In this document: piece by piece, positions 16,201 to 23,224 of the stretch
Position numbering within the stretch: the first letter of the stretch is position 1
Layout: each line of letters starts with the position of its first letter
Assembly: GCA_022683945.1 (NCBI GenBank)
Contig: JAJHSH010000036.1
Span: 1-41,532 of the forward strand
Length of the DNA stretch: 41,532 nucleotides
Source of the DNA: Candidatus Acetothermia bacterium
GTDB lineage: Bacteria; Bipolaricaulota; Bipolaricaulia; RBG-16-55-9; DRXL01
Direction of reading: 5' to 3'
Program-made: the position numbers and the translations under genes
Notes under the pieces: generated by a model
The model's database searches: none
What the model was told of the DNA's origin: nothing
The model's input: the letters and a program-made list of their open reading frames with translations, nothing else

Positions 16201-16658
16201 ATGCCGACGAAGTTCGCCGCAAGTTCTATATCTCTTGTGGGACAGGCGGCTTCTTCCTAGAGCGACACCCCAAGCTCGCGCCGGTCCAGACGTTTGCCGA
16301 CGGCATCTTCATCGCCGGAGCGTGCCAAGGGCCGAAAGATATTCAGGATACAGTAGCACAAGCCGGCGCGACGGCTGCCGAAGCTTTGGTCTTGATAGAT
16401 CGGGGTTTTGTCGAACTGGAGCCCAACACGGCCTTCATTCAAGAAGAGCTTTGCTCTGGCTGCAAGACCTGCATCCCGCTCTGCCCGTTCAGCGCGATCA
16501 GCTTTGATTTAGAGAAGAGCGTGGCGGTGTTGAACGAGGCGCTCTGCAAGGGTTGCGGCACCTGTGTCGCAGCTTGTCCATCCGGTGCGGCGCAACAACA
16601 TCTCTTTACCGATGAACAGATCTACGAAGAGATCGAAGGGGTGCTGAGCCATGTCTAA
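13194..16658 (+). CDS. hdrA: HdrA with nested GltD-like flavoprotein domain (electron bifurcation)
   Basis: A flavin-containing electron-bifurcating subunit of 1,154 residues; usual HdrA is about 650. In order: an N-terminal HdrA domain (CHCGVN); the FAD fold GAGIAG (157-162); a ferredoxin motif starting at Cys254; a GltD/NfnB-like domain (about 301-815) with its own nucleotide folds VGSGPAG and VIGGGNSA; a second cluster motif from Cys790; the rest of the HdrA flavin fold (ILATGFKPFD); and C-terminal ferredoxins from Cys1087 and Cys1118. The GltD part could accept NAD(P)H or carry a second flavin site. Residues 513-546 are a translated palindromic repeat. ATG 13194 follows AGAGGAGG; ATG 13200 is possible. 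Confidence 0.92.
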   Translation: MPMLEPKTNGAPKIGVYVCHCGVNIAAKVNIAEVVEFAQRLPFVTVAKEYKFMCSDPGQELIQQDLREGRVNRVVVASCSPLMHEMTFRRATAEGGQNPFFFQMANIREHVSWVTADERQATEKAKALISAAVRRVALHEPLEKKRVPVHPHVLVVGAGIAGIEAALKVAEAGKKVYLVEREPTIGGHMAQFDKCFPTLDCAACILTPKMTQVRVHPNIELLTYSEVESVEPYDLRNFKVKIRRKARYVNEDTCTGCDECTRVCPVEVPSEFDEGLGMRRAIYRPFPQAVPNVFTISKRGTPPCQANCSIHQNAQGYITLIAHGKFKEALDVILRENPLPAICGRICTHPCTVNCTRANVDEPLNIPGLKRFITDLFPDYKLPQPKVNRSERVAIVGSGPAGLICAYELRQRGYKPVIYEAQPVPGGMLSVGIPAFRLPREVINSEINKLKEIGIEIKINTPVGTAVTLEQLRKQYTAVFIGIGAHVERKLKVPGEDLPNVWGGIEFLRKVNLTPGPFPKGKGSPPPSLGEGLGERSEGGQGIRLGKKVLVIGGGNSALDAARTALRCGAEDVTIVYRRTRAEMPADPKEVEAAEEEGVKMLFLTAPKAILGNKETGVTALECLKMKLGAPDASGRPTPEPIPGSQFVLPCEAIIATIGQVPDLASLGENLGIEMTKWGTLKADPLTLEINIPGVFAGGDCVTGPDVVVNAMYAGKKAAISIDRSINREDMRTGRELEGPFKPTYTVETSGVTMQREIPMPAIELSRRRTFDEVHTGYTQELAVAEAKRCLDCGICCDCRLCATVCEPKAINYEMQDEISEVVVGSIILATGFKPFDARRIPRYGYGKYPHVYTALEVERMTNSAGPTGGEIRLRNGSEPKSVGIIHCVGSRDRNYNSYCSRVCCLYSLKLAHLIKERTHAEVYNFYIDMRVPGKAYEEFYDRMLEEGIHFIRGRVAEVTDHAMTPDEENKLVIRAEDTLIGVIRRIPVDMVVLAVGLEPQADADEVRRKFYISCGTGGFFLERHPKLAPVQTFADGIFIAGACQGPKDIQDTVAQAGATAAEALVLIDRGFVELEPNTAFIQEELCSGCKTCIPLCPFSAISFDLEKSVAVLNEALCKGCGTCVAACPSGAAQQHLFTDEQIYEEIEGVLSHV
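14729..14831. repeat. Palindromic repeat translated inside hdrA
   Basis: About 103 bp with terminal arms CCTAACCCCC and GGATTAGGTTAGG, and inner hairpins CCCCTTCCC/GGGAAGGGG and CCCTCCCTC/GAGGGGTTAGGGG-type arms. It is read in frame without a stop as about 34 Gly/Pro-rich residues between FLRKVN and LGKKVLVIGGG of the GltD-like domain, at a surface-loop position just before a nucleotide-binding strand. Confidence 0.88.
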
Positions 16659-17250
16659 AAAATCTTTGGACCTAACCATGAAAGACCCTCACCCCCGGCC
16701 CCTCTCCCGCTCGGCGGGAGAGGGTGGCCGAAGGCCGGGTGAGGGCCCAGCGTGGGAGCCCAAAATCGTCGCGTTCTTCTGCACCTGGTGCACGTACACC
16801 GCGGCGGACTTAGCGGGGATGTCCCGGATGACCTATGCGCCCAACGCCCGGATCGTGCGCTTTATGTGCTCAGGGCGGGTAGACCCACAGTTTGTGCTCA
16901 AAGCATTTCAAGAAGGAGCCGACGGTGTCTTGATCGGTGGCTGTCATCCGGGCGATTGTCACTATCAGTCAGGCAACTATAAAGCCCTGCGACGCATCAC
17001 GCTGCTGAAGCGTTTGCTCAAAGAGATGGGCATTGAGCCGGAGCGCTTGCGGCTGGAGTGGATCTCGGCCTCGGAAGGCGACCGCGTGCAAAAAGTGATG
17101 AATGAGATGACTGCAAAGATTCGTCAGCTTGGACCGTTGCACGTGGAGAGGCCCTCACCCCCGGCCCCTCTCCCGTCTTCACGGACGGGAGAGGAGTGCC
17201 CGCAGGGCGGGGTGAGGGCCAAGGCGGAGGTTCAAGGAGGTGCGCGATGA
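16651..17250 (+). CDS. mvhD: Hydrogenase iron-sulfur subunit MvhD
   Basis: A [2Fe-2S] protein that links the NiFe hydrogenase to HdrA. The core begins WEPKIVAFFCTWCTYTAADL (residues 35-54, Cys44 and Cys47) and continues with RFMCSGRVDP and IGGCHPGDCHYQSGNY, all typical. Both ends are unusual: residues 12-33 and about 168-190 are translations of two palindromic repeats, so at 199 residues it is some 50 longer than normal. The start overlaps the hdrA stop by eight bases and its TGA overlaps the mvhG start. The added ends are probably disordered and harmless. Confidence 0.92.
   Translation: MSKKSLDLTMKDPHPRPLSRSAGEGGRRPGEGPAWEPKIVAFFCTWCTYTAADLAGMSRMTYAPNARIVRFMCSGRVDPQFVLKAFQEGADGVLIGGCHPGDCHYQSGNYKALRRITLLKRLLKEMGIEPERLRLEWISASEGDRVQKVMNEMTAKIRQLGPLHVERPSPPAPLPSSRTGEECPQGGVRAKAEVQGGAR
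16685..16746. repeat. Palindromic repeat translated near the mvhD N-terminus
   Basis: ACCCTCACCCCCGGCCCC ... GGCCGGGTGAGGG, with inner arms CCTCTCCCGC and GCGGGAGAGG. It adds about 21 residues (from DPHPRP to GEGP) just after the first eleven codons of mvhD. Confidence 0.88.
17151..17219. repeat. Palindromic repeat forming the mvhD C-terminus
   Basis: A 69-bp copy nearly identical to 1194-1262. It is read through in frame and replaces the natural end of MvhD with a Pro/Ser/Gly-rich tail before the stop at 17248. Confidence 0.88.
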
Positions 17251-18299
17251 GCAAGCCCAAAGTCGGCTTTTATTGGTGCGCTTCTTGTGGCGGCTGCGAA
17301 GAGGCCGTCGTAGACTTGGCCGAGGATCTTCTGAAAGTCGTCGAAGCCGTAGATATAGTTTTCTGGCCGGTGGCGCTCGATTTTAAGAGATCCGACGTCG
17401 AGGCAATGAAGGACGGCGAGATGGCGGCGTCTTTCGTCAACGGGGCGATTAGAACTTCCGAACAGGAGGAGATGGCCGAACTCTTGCGGAAAAAATCTCA
17501 GTTGCTCATCGCGTTCGGAAGCTGCTCGCATTTGGGTGGCATACCCGGGCTGGCTAATCTTTGGGACCGCCAAGCGATCTTTGAGTGCGTCTACAAAGAA
17601 GCGCCCAGCGTCGTCAACCCCGAAGGGGTCGTCCCGCAAGAGCAGACCAAGCTGGGTTCGAACGGCTACGCTCTCACGCTTCCATCTTTTCGCGACACGG
17701 TGAGAACGCTCGATCAGACTGTTGAAGTCGATTATTACTTGCCGGGCTGCCCGCCGCCCGTCAAACTCATTGTAAACGCTGTCATGGCAATTTTAGAGAA
17801 CAAACTCCCGCCCAAGGGCACCGTGCTCGCGCCCGATAAAGCCCTCTGCGACGAGTGTTCGCGCAAGGCCACCAAGCCCGATAAGCTCGCGCTCAGGGAG
17901 TTGAAGCGGCCCCATCAGATTCTGATGGACCCAAAGAAATGCTTGTTAGCTCAAGGACTGCTCTGTCTCGGTCCGGCAACGCGCAGCGGCTGCGACGCGC
18001 CGTGCATCAGCGCCAACATGCCCTGCACAGGGTGTCTAGGACCCACAAGTCGCGTGAAAGACTACGGCGCCAAAGCCATGTCGGCTATTGCGTCTTTGGT
18101 AGACTCCAACGACGAGAAAGAGATGGCCGTGCTTATGGAGCAAATCGTAGACCCCGTTGGCACGTTCTATCGCTACAGCCTGCCGGCGTCGCTCTTACAC
18201 CGGCGCGTGAGAAACTTAACCCCCTCTCCCTTCAAGGGAGAGGGATGGGGTGAGGGTAAGAAGGGGCTAGGGGAGAGGTCAGGAGGTGCACAAAGATGA
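17247..18299 (+). CDS. mvhG: F420-non-reducing-type NiFe hydrogenase small subunit (MvhG)
   Basis: The electron-transfer small subunit of a group 3c NiFe hydrogenase, 350 residues. The proximal cluster motif CASCGGCEE (Cys11, 14, 17) opens the protein. GSCSHLGG and DYYLPGCPPP follow, and then the distal cysteines in LCDECSRKA, GCDAPC and CTGCLGP. There is no Tat signal, so the enzyme is cytoplasmic. ATG 17247 follows AAGGAGG and overlaps the mvhD stop as ATGA; its own TGA overlaps the mvhA start. The last 28 residues (from about 323) are encoded by another palindromic repeat. Confidence 0.94.
   Translation: MSKPKVGFYWCASCGGCEEAVVDLAEDLLKVVEAVDIVFWPVALDFKRSDVEAMKDGEMAASFVNGAIRTSEQEEMAELLRKKSQLLIAFGSCSHLGGIPGLANLWDRQAIFECVYKEAPSVVNPEGVVPQEQTKLGSNGYALTLPSFRDTVRTLDQTVEVDYYLPGCPPPVKLIVNAVMAILENKLPPKGTVLAPDKALCDECSRKATKPDKLALRELKRPHQILMDPKKCLLAQGLLCLGPATRSGCDAPCISANMPCTGCLGPTSRVKDYGAKAMSAIASLVDSNDEKEMAVLMEQIVDPVGTFYRYSLPASLLHRRVRNLTPSPFKGEGWGEGKKGLGERSGGAQR
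18213..18283. repeat. Palindromic repeat forming the mvhG C-terminus
   Basis: CTTAACCCCCTCTCCC ... with the perfect hairpin CCCTCTCCCTT/AAGGGAGAGGG and a right part GGGGCTAGGGGAGAGGTC shared with the copies in hdrA and the acyl-CoA synthetase. It is read in frame up to the mvhG stop and lies immediately upstream of the mvhA ribosome site. Confidence 0.85.
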
Positions 18300-19759
18300 C
18301 TCGCAAGATCGTCGTTGACCCGATCACGAGATTAGAAGGCCACGGCAAGATAGATATCTTTTTGAACGATGAAGGGAATGTAGATCGAGCATACTTTCAG
18401 GTCCCGGAACTGCGCGGGTTTGAGAAATTCGCCGAGGGTCGGCCCGCCGAAGATATGCCCCAGATCACTTCAAGAATCTGCGGCGTCTGCCCGACTGCTC
18501 ATCACATGGCCGCGACCAAGGCCTTGGACGATCTCTACAAAGTTGACCCGCCTTCCGCAGCGAAGAAGATCCGAGAATTGATCTACAGCACGTTCTATGT
18601 TGAAGATCACGCGCTGCACTTCTTCTTTTTAGGCGGCCCGGATTTCGTCGTCGGGCCGACGGCGCCCAAAGCCGAGCGCAATATTTTAGGGGTCTTGGGC
18701 AAAGTCGGCCTAGAGATCGGGCGCGAAGTGATCGGGGTGCGCAAGCAACTGAGAGATCTGATCTCGCTGGCGGGCGGGAAAGTCATACACCCCGTCTTTG
18801 GCCTGCCCGGCGGCATTTCTAAGCCCTTGCGCAAAGAAGACCAAGAGAAGTTCATCGCCGGAGCTGATCGAGCTGTCAAGTTCGGGCTCTTCAGCTTACA
18901 GATCTTTAATGACGTCGTGCTCAAAAATAAACAATACGTCGAGGCCATCACGTCGGACATGTACACACACAAGACATACTATATGGGGCTTGTAGACGAC
19001 AAGAACAGAGTCAATTTCTACGACGGGAAGCTACGGGTCGTCAAACCCGACGGGAAAGAGTTCTTGAAGTTCAACGCCCAAGAGTATCTCAAGCACGTGG
19101 CCGAGCACGTCGAGCCCTGGAGCTATATAAAATTCTGCTACTTGAAAGATGTCGGCTGGAAGGGCTTTTCAGAAGGGTCGGAGAGCGGGGTTTACGCCGT
19201 CGCGCCGTTGGCCAGATTGAACGCTGCCGAGGGCATGGCTACCCCCAAAGCGCAAGAAGCCTATGAGCAGTTCTACAAGAGACTGGGCGGAAGACCCGTC
19301 CATCACACGCTGGCCAATCACTGGGCGCGGCTCATTGAGCTGCTCTACGCCGCCGAACGGATGCAAGAGCTTGCGAACGATCTGGAGATGGTCAGCCCTG
19401 ACGTGCGCACTATCCCCACAGAGAGGCCCAAAGAGGGCATCGGCGTTGTGGAAGCTCCGCGGGGCACGCTCTTCCATCACTATCAGACCGACGAAAGAGG
19501 CCTGATCACCAAAGCCAATCTCATTGTGGCTACTCAGAACAACGCGGCGCGCATCGCGATGTCGGTAGACAAAGCCGCGCGCGGCGTCATCAAGAACGGC
19601 ACAGTAGACGACGGGATTCTGAACTTAATCGAGATGGGCTTTCGGGCATATGACCCATGTCACGGTTGCGCCACTCACGCCCTGCCGGGCCAGATGCCGC
19701 TGATGGTGCGGGTGTATGATAGAGAGCACAGGCTCGTGAAGGAGGTCCGGCGGGACTGA
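18296..19759 (+). CDS. mvhA: F420-non-reducing-type NiFe hydrogenase large subunit (MvhA)
   Basis: The catalytic subunit that splits H2 at a NiFe(CN)2CO centre, 487 residues. Nickel ligands are in RICGVCPTAHH (Cys62, Cys65) and DPCHGCATH (Cys455, Cys458). Known maturation proteases cut after the His of this motif (His461), which would remove the last 26 residues. Together with MvhG, MvhD and HdrABC it should feed H2 electrons to the bifurcating flavin of HdrA, reducing ferredoxin and a disulfide or NAD(P). No hyp maturation genes are in the window. The ATG overlaps the mvhG stop. Confidence 0.95.
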   Translation: MTRKIVVDPITRLEGHGKIDIFLNDEGNVDRAYFQVPELRGFEKFAEGRPAEDMPQITSRICGVCPTAHHMAATKALDDLYKVDPPSAAKKIRELIYSTFYVEDHALHFFFLGGPDFVVGPTAPKAERNILGVLGKVGLEIGREVIGVRKQLRDLISLAGGKVIHPVFGLPGGISKPLRKEDQEKFIAGADRAVKFGLFSLQIFNDVVLKNKQYVEAITSDMYTHKTYYMGLVDDKNRVNFYDGKLRVVKPDGKEFLKFNAQEYLKHVAEHVEPWSYIKFCYLKDVGWKGFSEGSESGVYAVAPLARLNAAEGMATPKAQEAYEQFYKRLGGRPVHHTLANHWARLIELLYAAERMQELANDLEMVSPDVRTIPTERPKEGIGVVEAPRGTLFHHYQTDERGLITKANLIVATQNNAARIAMSVDKAARGVIKNGTVDDGILNLIEMGFRAYDPCHGCATHALPGQMPLMVRVYDREHRLVKEVRRD

Positions 19760-19833
19760 CAGAATTGCGATACATGAAGCCACTACCACACCTCCCCCTG
19801 GTAACGATCTCTTGGCGCAGGGACCGGTAGCAC

Positions 19834-19862
19834 TTGCCGTTTAGCGCGCTCCGTTATATACT
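19834..19862 (+). promoter_or_regulatory. higBA promoter, placed for a leaderless mRNA
   Basis: TTGCCG (19834-19839), 17 bp, TATACT (19857-19862). The GTG start of higB follows after only six bases. In this family the HigBA complex usually binds its own promoter, so autoregulation here is likely; no clear operator palindrome is visible. Confidence 0.65.
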
Positions 19863-19868
19863 CACAAC

Positions 19869-20150
19869 GTGATCAAGACTTTCAGAGACACAGAGACCGA
19901 GAAGATCTATCATCGGCAGGTGTCGCGAAAGTTTCCAAGAGATATACAGCAAACTGCTTTGCGCAAGCTCCGTATGCTGAATAACGCGAAGACGCTTGCT
20001 GACCTGCGCGTGTCGCCAGGGAACCGGCTGAAGAAGCTCAAAAGTGATCGTGAAGGCCAGCACAGCATCCGCATCAATGATCAATGGAGAATTTGCTTTC
20101 GCTGGCAAGGCAACGATGCGTATGATGTGGAGATCACTGATTATCATTAA
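19869..20150 (+). CDS. higB: HigB-type toxin (RelE superfamily mRNA interferase)
   Basis: A basic 93-residue protein with the HigB pattern: MIKTFRDTETEKIYHRQ at the start, LRKLRMLNNAKTLADLRVSPGNRL in the middle, and INDQWRICFRWQGNDAYDVEITDYH at the end. Members cleave mRNA on the ribosome. Toxin first, antitoxin second is the HigBA order, seen here with a 17-bp gap. It starts with GTG at 19869, six bases after a -10 box, so translation is probably leaderless. Confidence 0.93.
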   Translation: MIKTFRDTETEKIYHRQVSRKFPRDIQQTALRKLRMLNNAKTLADLRVSPGNRLKKLKSDREGQHSIRINDQWRICFRWQGNDAYDVEITDYH

Positions 20151-20167
20151 GGAGGAGGTGCAGGAAG

Positions 20168-20473
20168 ATGGCTCGTGAGAAACTCAAGCCCGTACATCCC
20201 GGAGAGGTGCTGCTAGAGGAGTTCCTTAAGCCCCTGGGGATAAGTCAGAATAAGTTGGCCCTTGATATCGGCGTTCACCCTCGACAGATCAACGAGATCG
20301 TTTTACAGAAGCGCGGCATCACCGCCAATACCGCGCTGCGCTTGGCACGCTACTTTGGAACATCGGCAGAATTTTGGCTGGGTCTTCAAGCTCAGTATGA
20401 CCTTGATGTTGAAGAAGACGAGTTCGGCAAGCGGTTAGAGCAGGAGGTCAAAGTTTACGAAGAGGTCCGCTAG
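20168..20473 (+). CDS. higA: HigA-type antitoxin (XRE helix-turn-helix)
   Basis: A 101-residue antitoxin and DNA-binding repressor. The HigA/VapI signature HPGEVLLEEFLKPLGISQNKLA (residues 10-31) runs into a helix-turn-helix (DIGVHPRQINEIVLQKRGI) and the WLGLQAQYDLD C-terminal block. The strong site AAGGAGGAGG before ATG 20168, against no ribosome site for the toxin, would give antitoxin excess. Together with higB it interrupts a region that once held a nucleoside phosphorylase gene. Confidence 0.95.
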   Translation: MAREKLKPVHPGEVLLEEFLKPLGISQNKLALDIGVHPRQINEIVLQKRGITANTALRLARYFGTSAEFWLGLQAQYDLDVEEDEFGKRLEQEVKVYEEVR

Positions 20474-20479
20474 AAGAGA

Positions 20480-20600
20480 AAATGAACGTCCGAACGCCCA
20501 ACTGAGCCAGCTCTTCGACGGCAATCGAAGTCGAAGGGCCACCGATCCCCGTTGACGTTGTCAGCACCGGCGTCTTACCGATGTAGCTTGCAGTACCTCG
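20480..20600 (-). pseudogene. Relic of a uridine/purine nucleoside phosphorylase
   Basis: On the minus strand, about 40 codons read ...SYIGKTPVLTTSTGIGGPS then TSIAVEELAQLGVRTFIFS. This contains the PNP/UDP phosphorylase family 1 signature (STGIGGPSTSIAVEEL fits the published pattern). The rest of the gene, normally about 250 residues, is missing on both sides. One break lies at the higA stop and the other just upstream of the cox promoter, so the gene was lost by deletion or by insertion of higBA. Confidence 0.8.
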
Positions 20601-20629
20601 AGCTCAGGGTTTTCTATAATAAGAATCAT

Positions 20630-20658
20630 TTGCAAAAAGAACTCGTGTTTTATAAAAT
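20630..20658 (+). promoter_or_regulatory. cox operon promoter
   Basis: TTGCAA (20630-20635), 17 bp, TAAAAT (20653-20658). The coxB ATG is 10 bases further on, giving a leader of only a few bases. A second TATAAT (20615-20620) lacks a -35 at normal distance. Confidence 0.6.
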
Positions 20659-20668
20659 AGGTCCTATC

Positions 20669-21466
20669 ATGCAAGGAATTCTCCTGGCTATAGTTTTAGT
20701 CTTGCTCGTTATTGGAGCTGTCGTGCTCACTATGAGTGGGGCCCTCTGGCTGCCTACGCTCGCCTCCAACTGGGGCGCGATTGATAATATGCTCGTGATC
20801 ACACTGATCGTTACCGGAATTGCTTTCGTCGTGCTCAATCTTATTTTGGCTTATATTGTCTTTCGCTACCGCGCGCGCGACGGCCAGAAAGCCGCGTTCT
20901 TCGCTGAAAATCACAGACTCGAGCGCAATCTTATCTTGGTTACCGCGCTGGGAATTATCGTGATGCTGGGGCCGGGGCTCTTTGTCTACTCGGAGTTCAT
21001 CCATCCCCCGCAGAATGCTTTAGTAATAGAGGTCTTGGGACAACAGTGGCGCTGGAGCTTTCGTTACCCCGGAACCGATGGCAAGCTGGGACGTACCGAT
21101 CCCAAGCTCTTCGCCCAGAACGCCGTGGGCATTGATATAACCGATCCCGTTGCTCAAGACGACGTCGTCGTCCATGGCCCGCTTCATCTCCCGTTAAACA
21201 GACCCATTATTATAAAACTTCGCTCCAAAGACGTCTTGCACAGTTTTTATGTCCCAGAGTTTCGCGCTAAGATGGACGCGGTGCCGGGCATGGTCACACG
21301 GCTCTGGTTCACCCCAACTAAAACGGGAACTTTCGATCTGCTCTGCGCCGAACTCTGCGGCACGGCGCACTTTCAGATGAGGAGCAAAGTGATCGTAGAG
21401 AGCCCGGAAGAGTTCGAGCGCTGGCTGCAAGCGCAGCCGACGGTCGCTCAGACCATCAAAAAATAG
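20669..21466 (+). CDS. coxB: Cytochrome c oxidase subunit II
   Basis: Carries the CuA centre that takes electrons from cytochrome c on the outer face of the membrane. It has 265 residues with hydrophobic segments near residues 3-22, 42-66 and 88-106, then the cupredoxin domain. The full CuA ligand set is present: His191 (VLHSFYVP), Cys226, Glu228, Cys230, His234 and Met237 (CAELCGTAHFQM). The aromatic stretch QQWRWSF before the copper domain is also conserved. CuA shows that it is a cytochrome c oxidase, not a quinol oxidase. There is no fused cytochrome c domain. ATG 20669 has no clear ribosome site. Confidence 0.95.
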   Translation: MQGILLAIVLVLLVIGAVVLTMSGALWLPTLASNWGAIDNMLVITLIVTGIAFVVLNLILAYIVFRYRARDGQKAAFFAENHRLERNLILVTALGIIVMLGPGLFVYSEFIHPPQNALVIEVLGQQWRWSFRYPGTDGKLGRTDPKLFAQNAVGIDITDPVAQDDVVVHGPLHLPLNRPIIIKLRSKDVLHSFYVPEFRAKMDAVPGMVTRLWFTPTKTGTFDLLCAELCGTAHFQMRSKVIVESPEEFERWLQAQPTVAQTIKK

Positions 21467-21499
21467 AGAGAGCACAGAGAGAGGAGACGAGGAGATAAG

Positions 21500-23224
21500 G
21501 TGCCCCACGCAGCTTCTCACACAACCGAAGAGCATCATGAACCCACCGGCTTTTGGAGCCGATACATCTTCAGTCAGGACCACAAAGTTATAGCGATCCA
21601 ATATACGATCACGGCGCTGGTCGTCGGCTTTGTCGGACTCTTTCTCTCTTGGCTGATGCGCTTGCAGCTGGGCTTCCCCGGCGAGTTCAATTTTATCAAT
21701 CCCAATAATTATCTACAGTTTATGACCCAGCACGGCATGATCATGGTCGTCTATTTGTTGACGGCCATCTTGCTGGGAGGCTTTGGCAATTATCTCATCC
21801 CGCTGATGATCGGCACGCGAGATATGGCCTTTCCGTTTTTGAATATGCTCAGCTACTGGATCTATCTCGTCTCGGTGATCTTGCTCTTGGCGGCGTTCTT
21901 CGTGCCGGGGGGGCCGACGGGCGCGGGCTGGACGCTCTATCCGCCGCAATCTGTATTGCCGAACGCCTCACCGGGCGCGGACTGGGGGATTCGCTTGTTG
22001 ATTCTCTCTCTGGCGGTCTTCGTCGCTTCAGGTACGATGGGCGGCCTCAATTACGTGACGACCGTCTTGCAGCTGCGCACCCGCGGAATGACGTTGATGC
22101 GTATGCCTCTCTCGGTCTGGGGAATATTTATTGCTTCGATCTTGGCGTTGTTGGCGTTTCCGGCGCTCTTCGTCGGCGGCGTGATGCTGCTCTTAGATAG
22201 TCTCTTTGGGACGAGCTTCTTCATCCCCGTAGTCAACGTCTTAGGTCAGCAATTGGGGCGCGAAGGGGGAAACCCGATTCTCTTTCAGCATCTTTTTTGG
22301 TACTTTGGCCACCCCGAGGTCTATATCGTCATCTTGCCCGCGATGGGCATCGTCTCCGATCTGCTCTCTACCCATGCGCGCAAGCCCATCTTCGGTTACA
22401 AAGCAATGGTGATCTCCATCGCCGCTATTGCGGCCATTGGGTTTATCGTCTGGGCCCATCACATGTTCGTCAGCGGCATGAACCCCTATTTTGGATTCTG
22501 GTTCGCCATCGCCACGGTGATTATCGCCATCCCGTCGGCGGTGAAGACCTATAACTGGCTGCTCACGCTCTGGAAGGGCAATCTGCACTTGAATACGCCG
22601 ATGCTCTTCGCGCTCGGTTTTGTCAGCACGTTTATTATCGGCGGTCTGACCGGGCTCTTCTTAGGAAACGTGATCGCCGACGTTCCCTTGCACGACACGT
22701 ATTTTGTCACCGGGCATTTCCACTTGGTGATGGGCGTCTCGGCGATCTTCGGGATTTTTGGGGGACTGTATCATTGGTTCCCCAAAGCCGTAGGGAGAAT
22801 GTACAGCGAAGCGCTGGGAAAGCTGCACTTCTGGGTGACGTTTGTCGGCTCTTATTTGATTTTCTTCCCCATGTTCGGCGAGGGTTTCTTAGGGCTGCCG
22901 CGAAGATATTTTTCGTTCAAGGGCATTGAATCGTTCTCCCCCATTATTCATGACCTCAACGTTTTTATTACTATCGTGGCTCTGGCCGTAGGCGCAGCGC
23001 AGCTGCTCTTCGTTTTTAATCTCATCTGGGGCGCTTGGAAGGGGCGCAAGGCCGAAGCCAATCCTTGGAGAGCTACTACGCTCGAATGGCAGACACCGAC
23101 GACGCCGCCTCCACACGGCAACTGGGGCGCGCAACTTCCCGTCGTCCATCGTTGGCCCTATGACTACAGTCTTCCCGATGCCCCTCAAGATTATATTCCC
23201 CAGACGACTTCACAAAGATCATGA
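21500..23224 (+). CDS. coxA: Cytochrome c oxidase subunit I (haem-copper, A1-type)
   Basis: The catalytic, proton-pumping subunit, 574 residues and twelve or so membrane helices. Haem a ligands are His78 (QHGMIMV) and His408; haem a3 is bound by His406. CuB ligands are His271, His320 and His321 (AHHMF). GHPEVY contains Glu273, the D-channel residue of the A1 family, and Tyr275, cross-linked to His271 in known enzymes. HDTYFVTGHFHLVMG (398-412) is standard. The start is GTG 21500 after GAGGAGATAAG. The C-terminal VVHRWPYDYSLPDAPQDYIPQ is typical of SoxM-like oxidases. The stop overlaps the next gene (ATGA). Confidence 0.96.
   Translation: MPHAASHTTEEHHEPTGFWSRYIFSQDHKVIAIQYTITALVVGFVGLFLSWLMRLQLGFPGEFNFINPNNYLQFMTQHGMIMVVYLLTAILLGGFGNYLIPLMIGTRDMAFPFLNMLSYWIYLVSVILLLAAFFVPGGPTGAGWTLYPPQSVLPNASPGADWGIRLLILSLAVFVASGTMGGLNYVTTVLQLRTRGMTLMRMPLSVWGIFIASILALLAFPALFVGGVMLLLDSLFGTSFFIPVVNVLGQQLGREGGNPILFQHLFWYFGHPEVYIVILPAMGIVSDLLSTHARKPIFGYKAMVISIAAIAAIGFIVWAHHMFVSGMNPYFGFWFAIATVIIAIPSAVKTYNWLLTLWKGNLHLNTPMLFALGFVSTFIIGGLTGLFLGNVIADVPLHDTYFVTGHFHLVMGVSAIFGIFGGLYHWFPKAVGRMYSEALGKLHFWVTFVGSYLIFFPMFGEGFLGLPRRYFSFKGIESFSPIIHDLNVFITIVALAVGAAQLLFVFNLIWGAWKGRKAEANPWRATTLEWQTPTTPPPHGNWGAQLPVVHRWPYDYSLPDAPQDYIPQTTSQRS

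Noticed and set aside
20552..20668. An N-terminal extension of CoxB
   Set aside because: These codons cover the promoter and the phosphorylase relic; the hydrophobic N-terminus begins at 20669.
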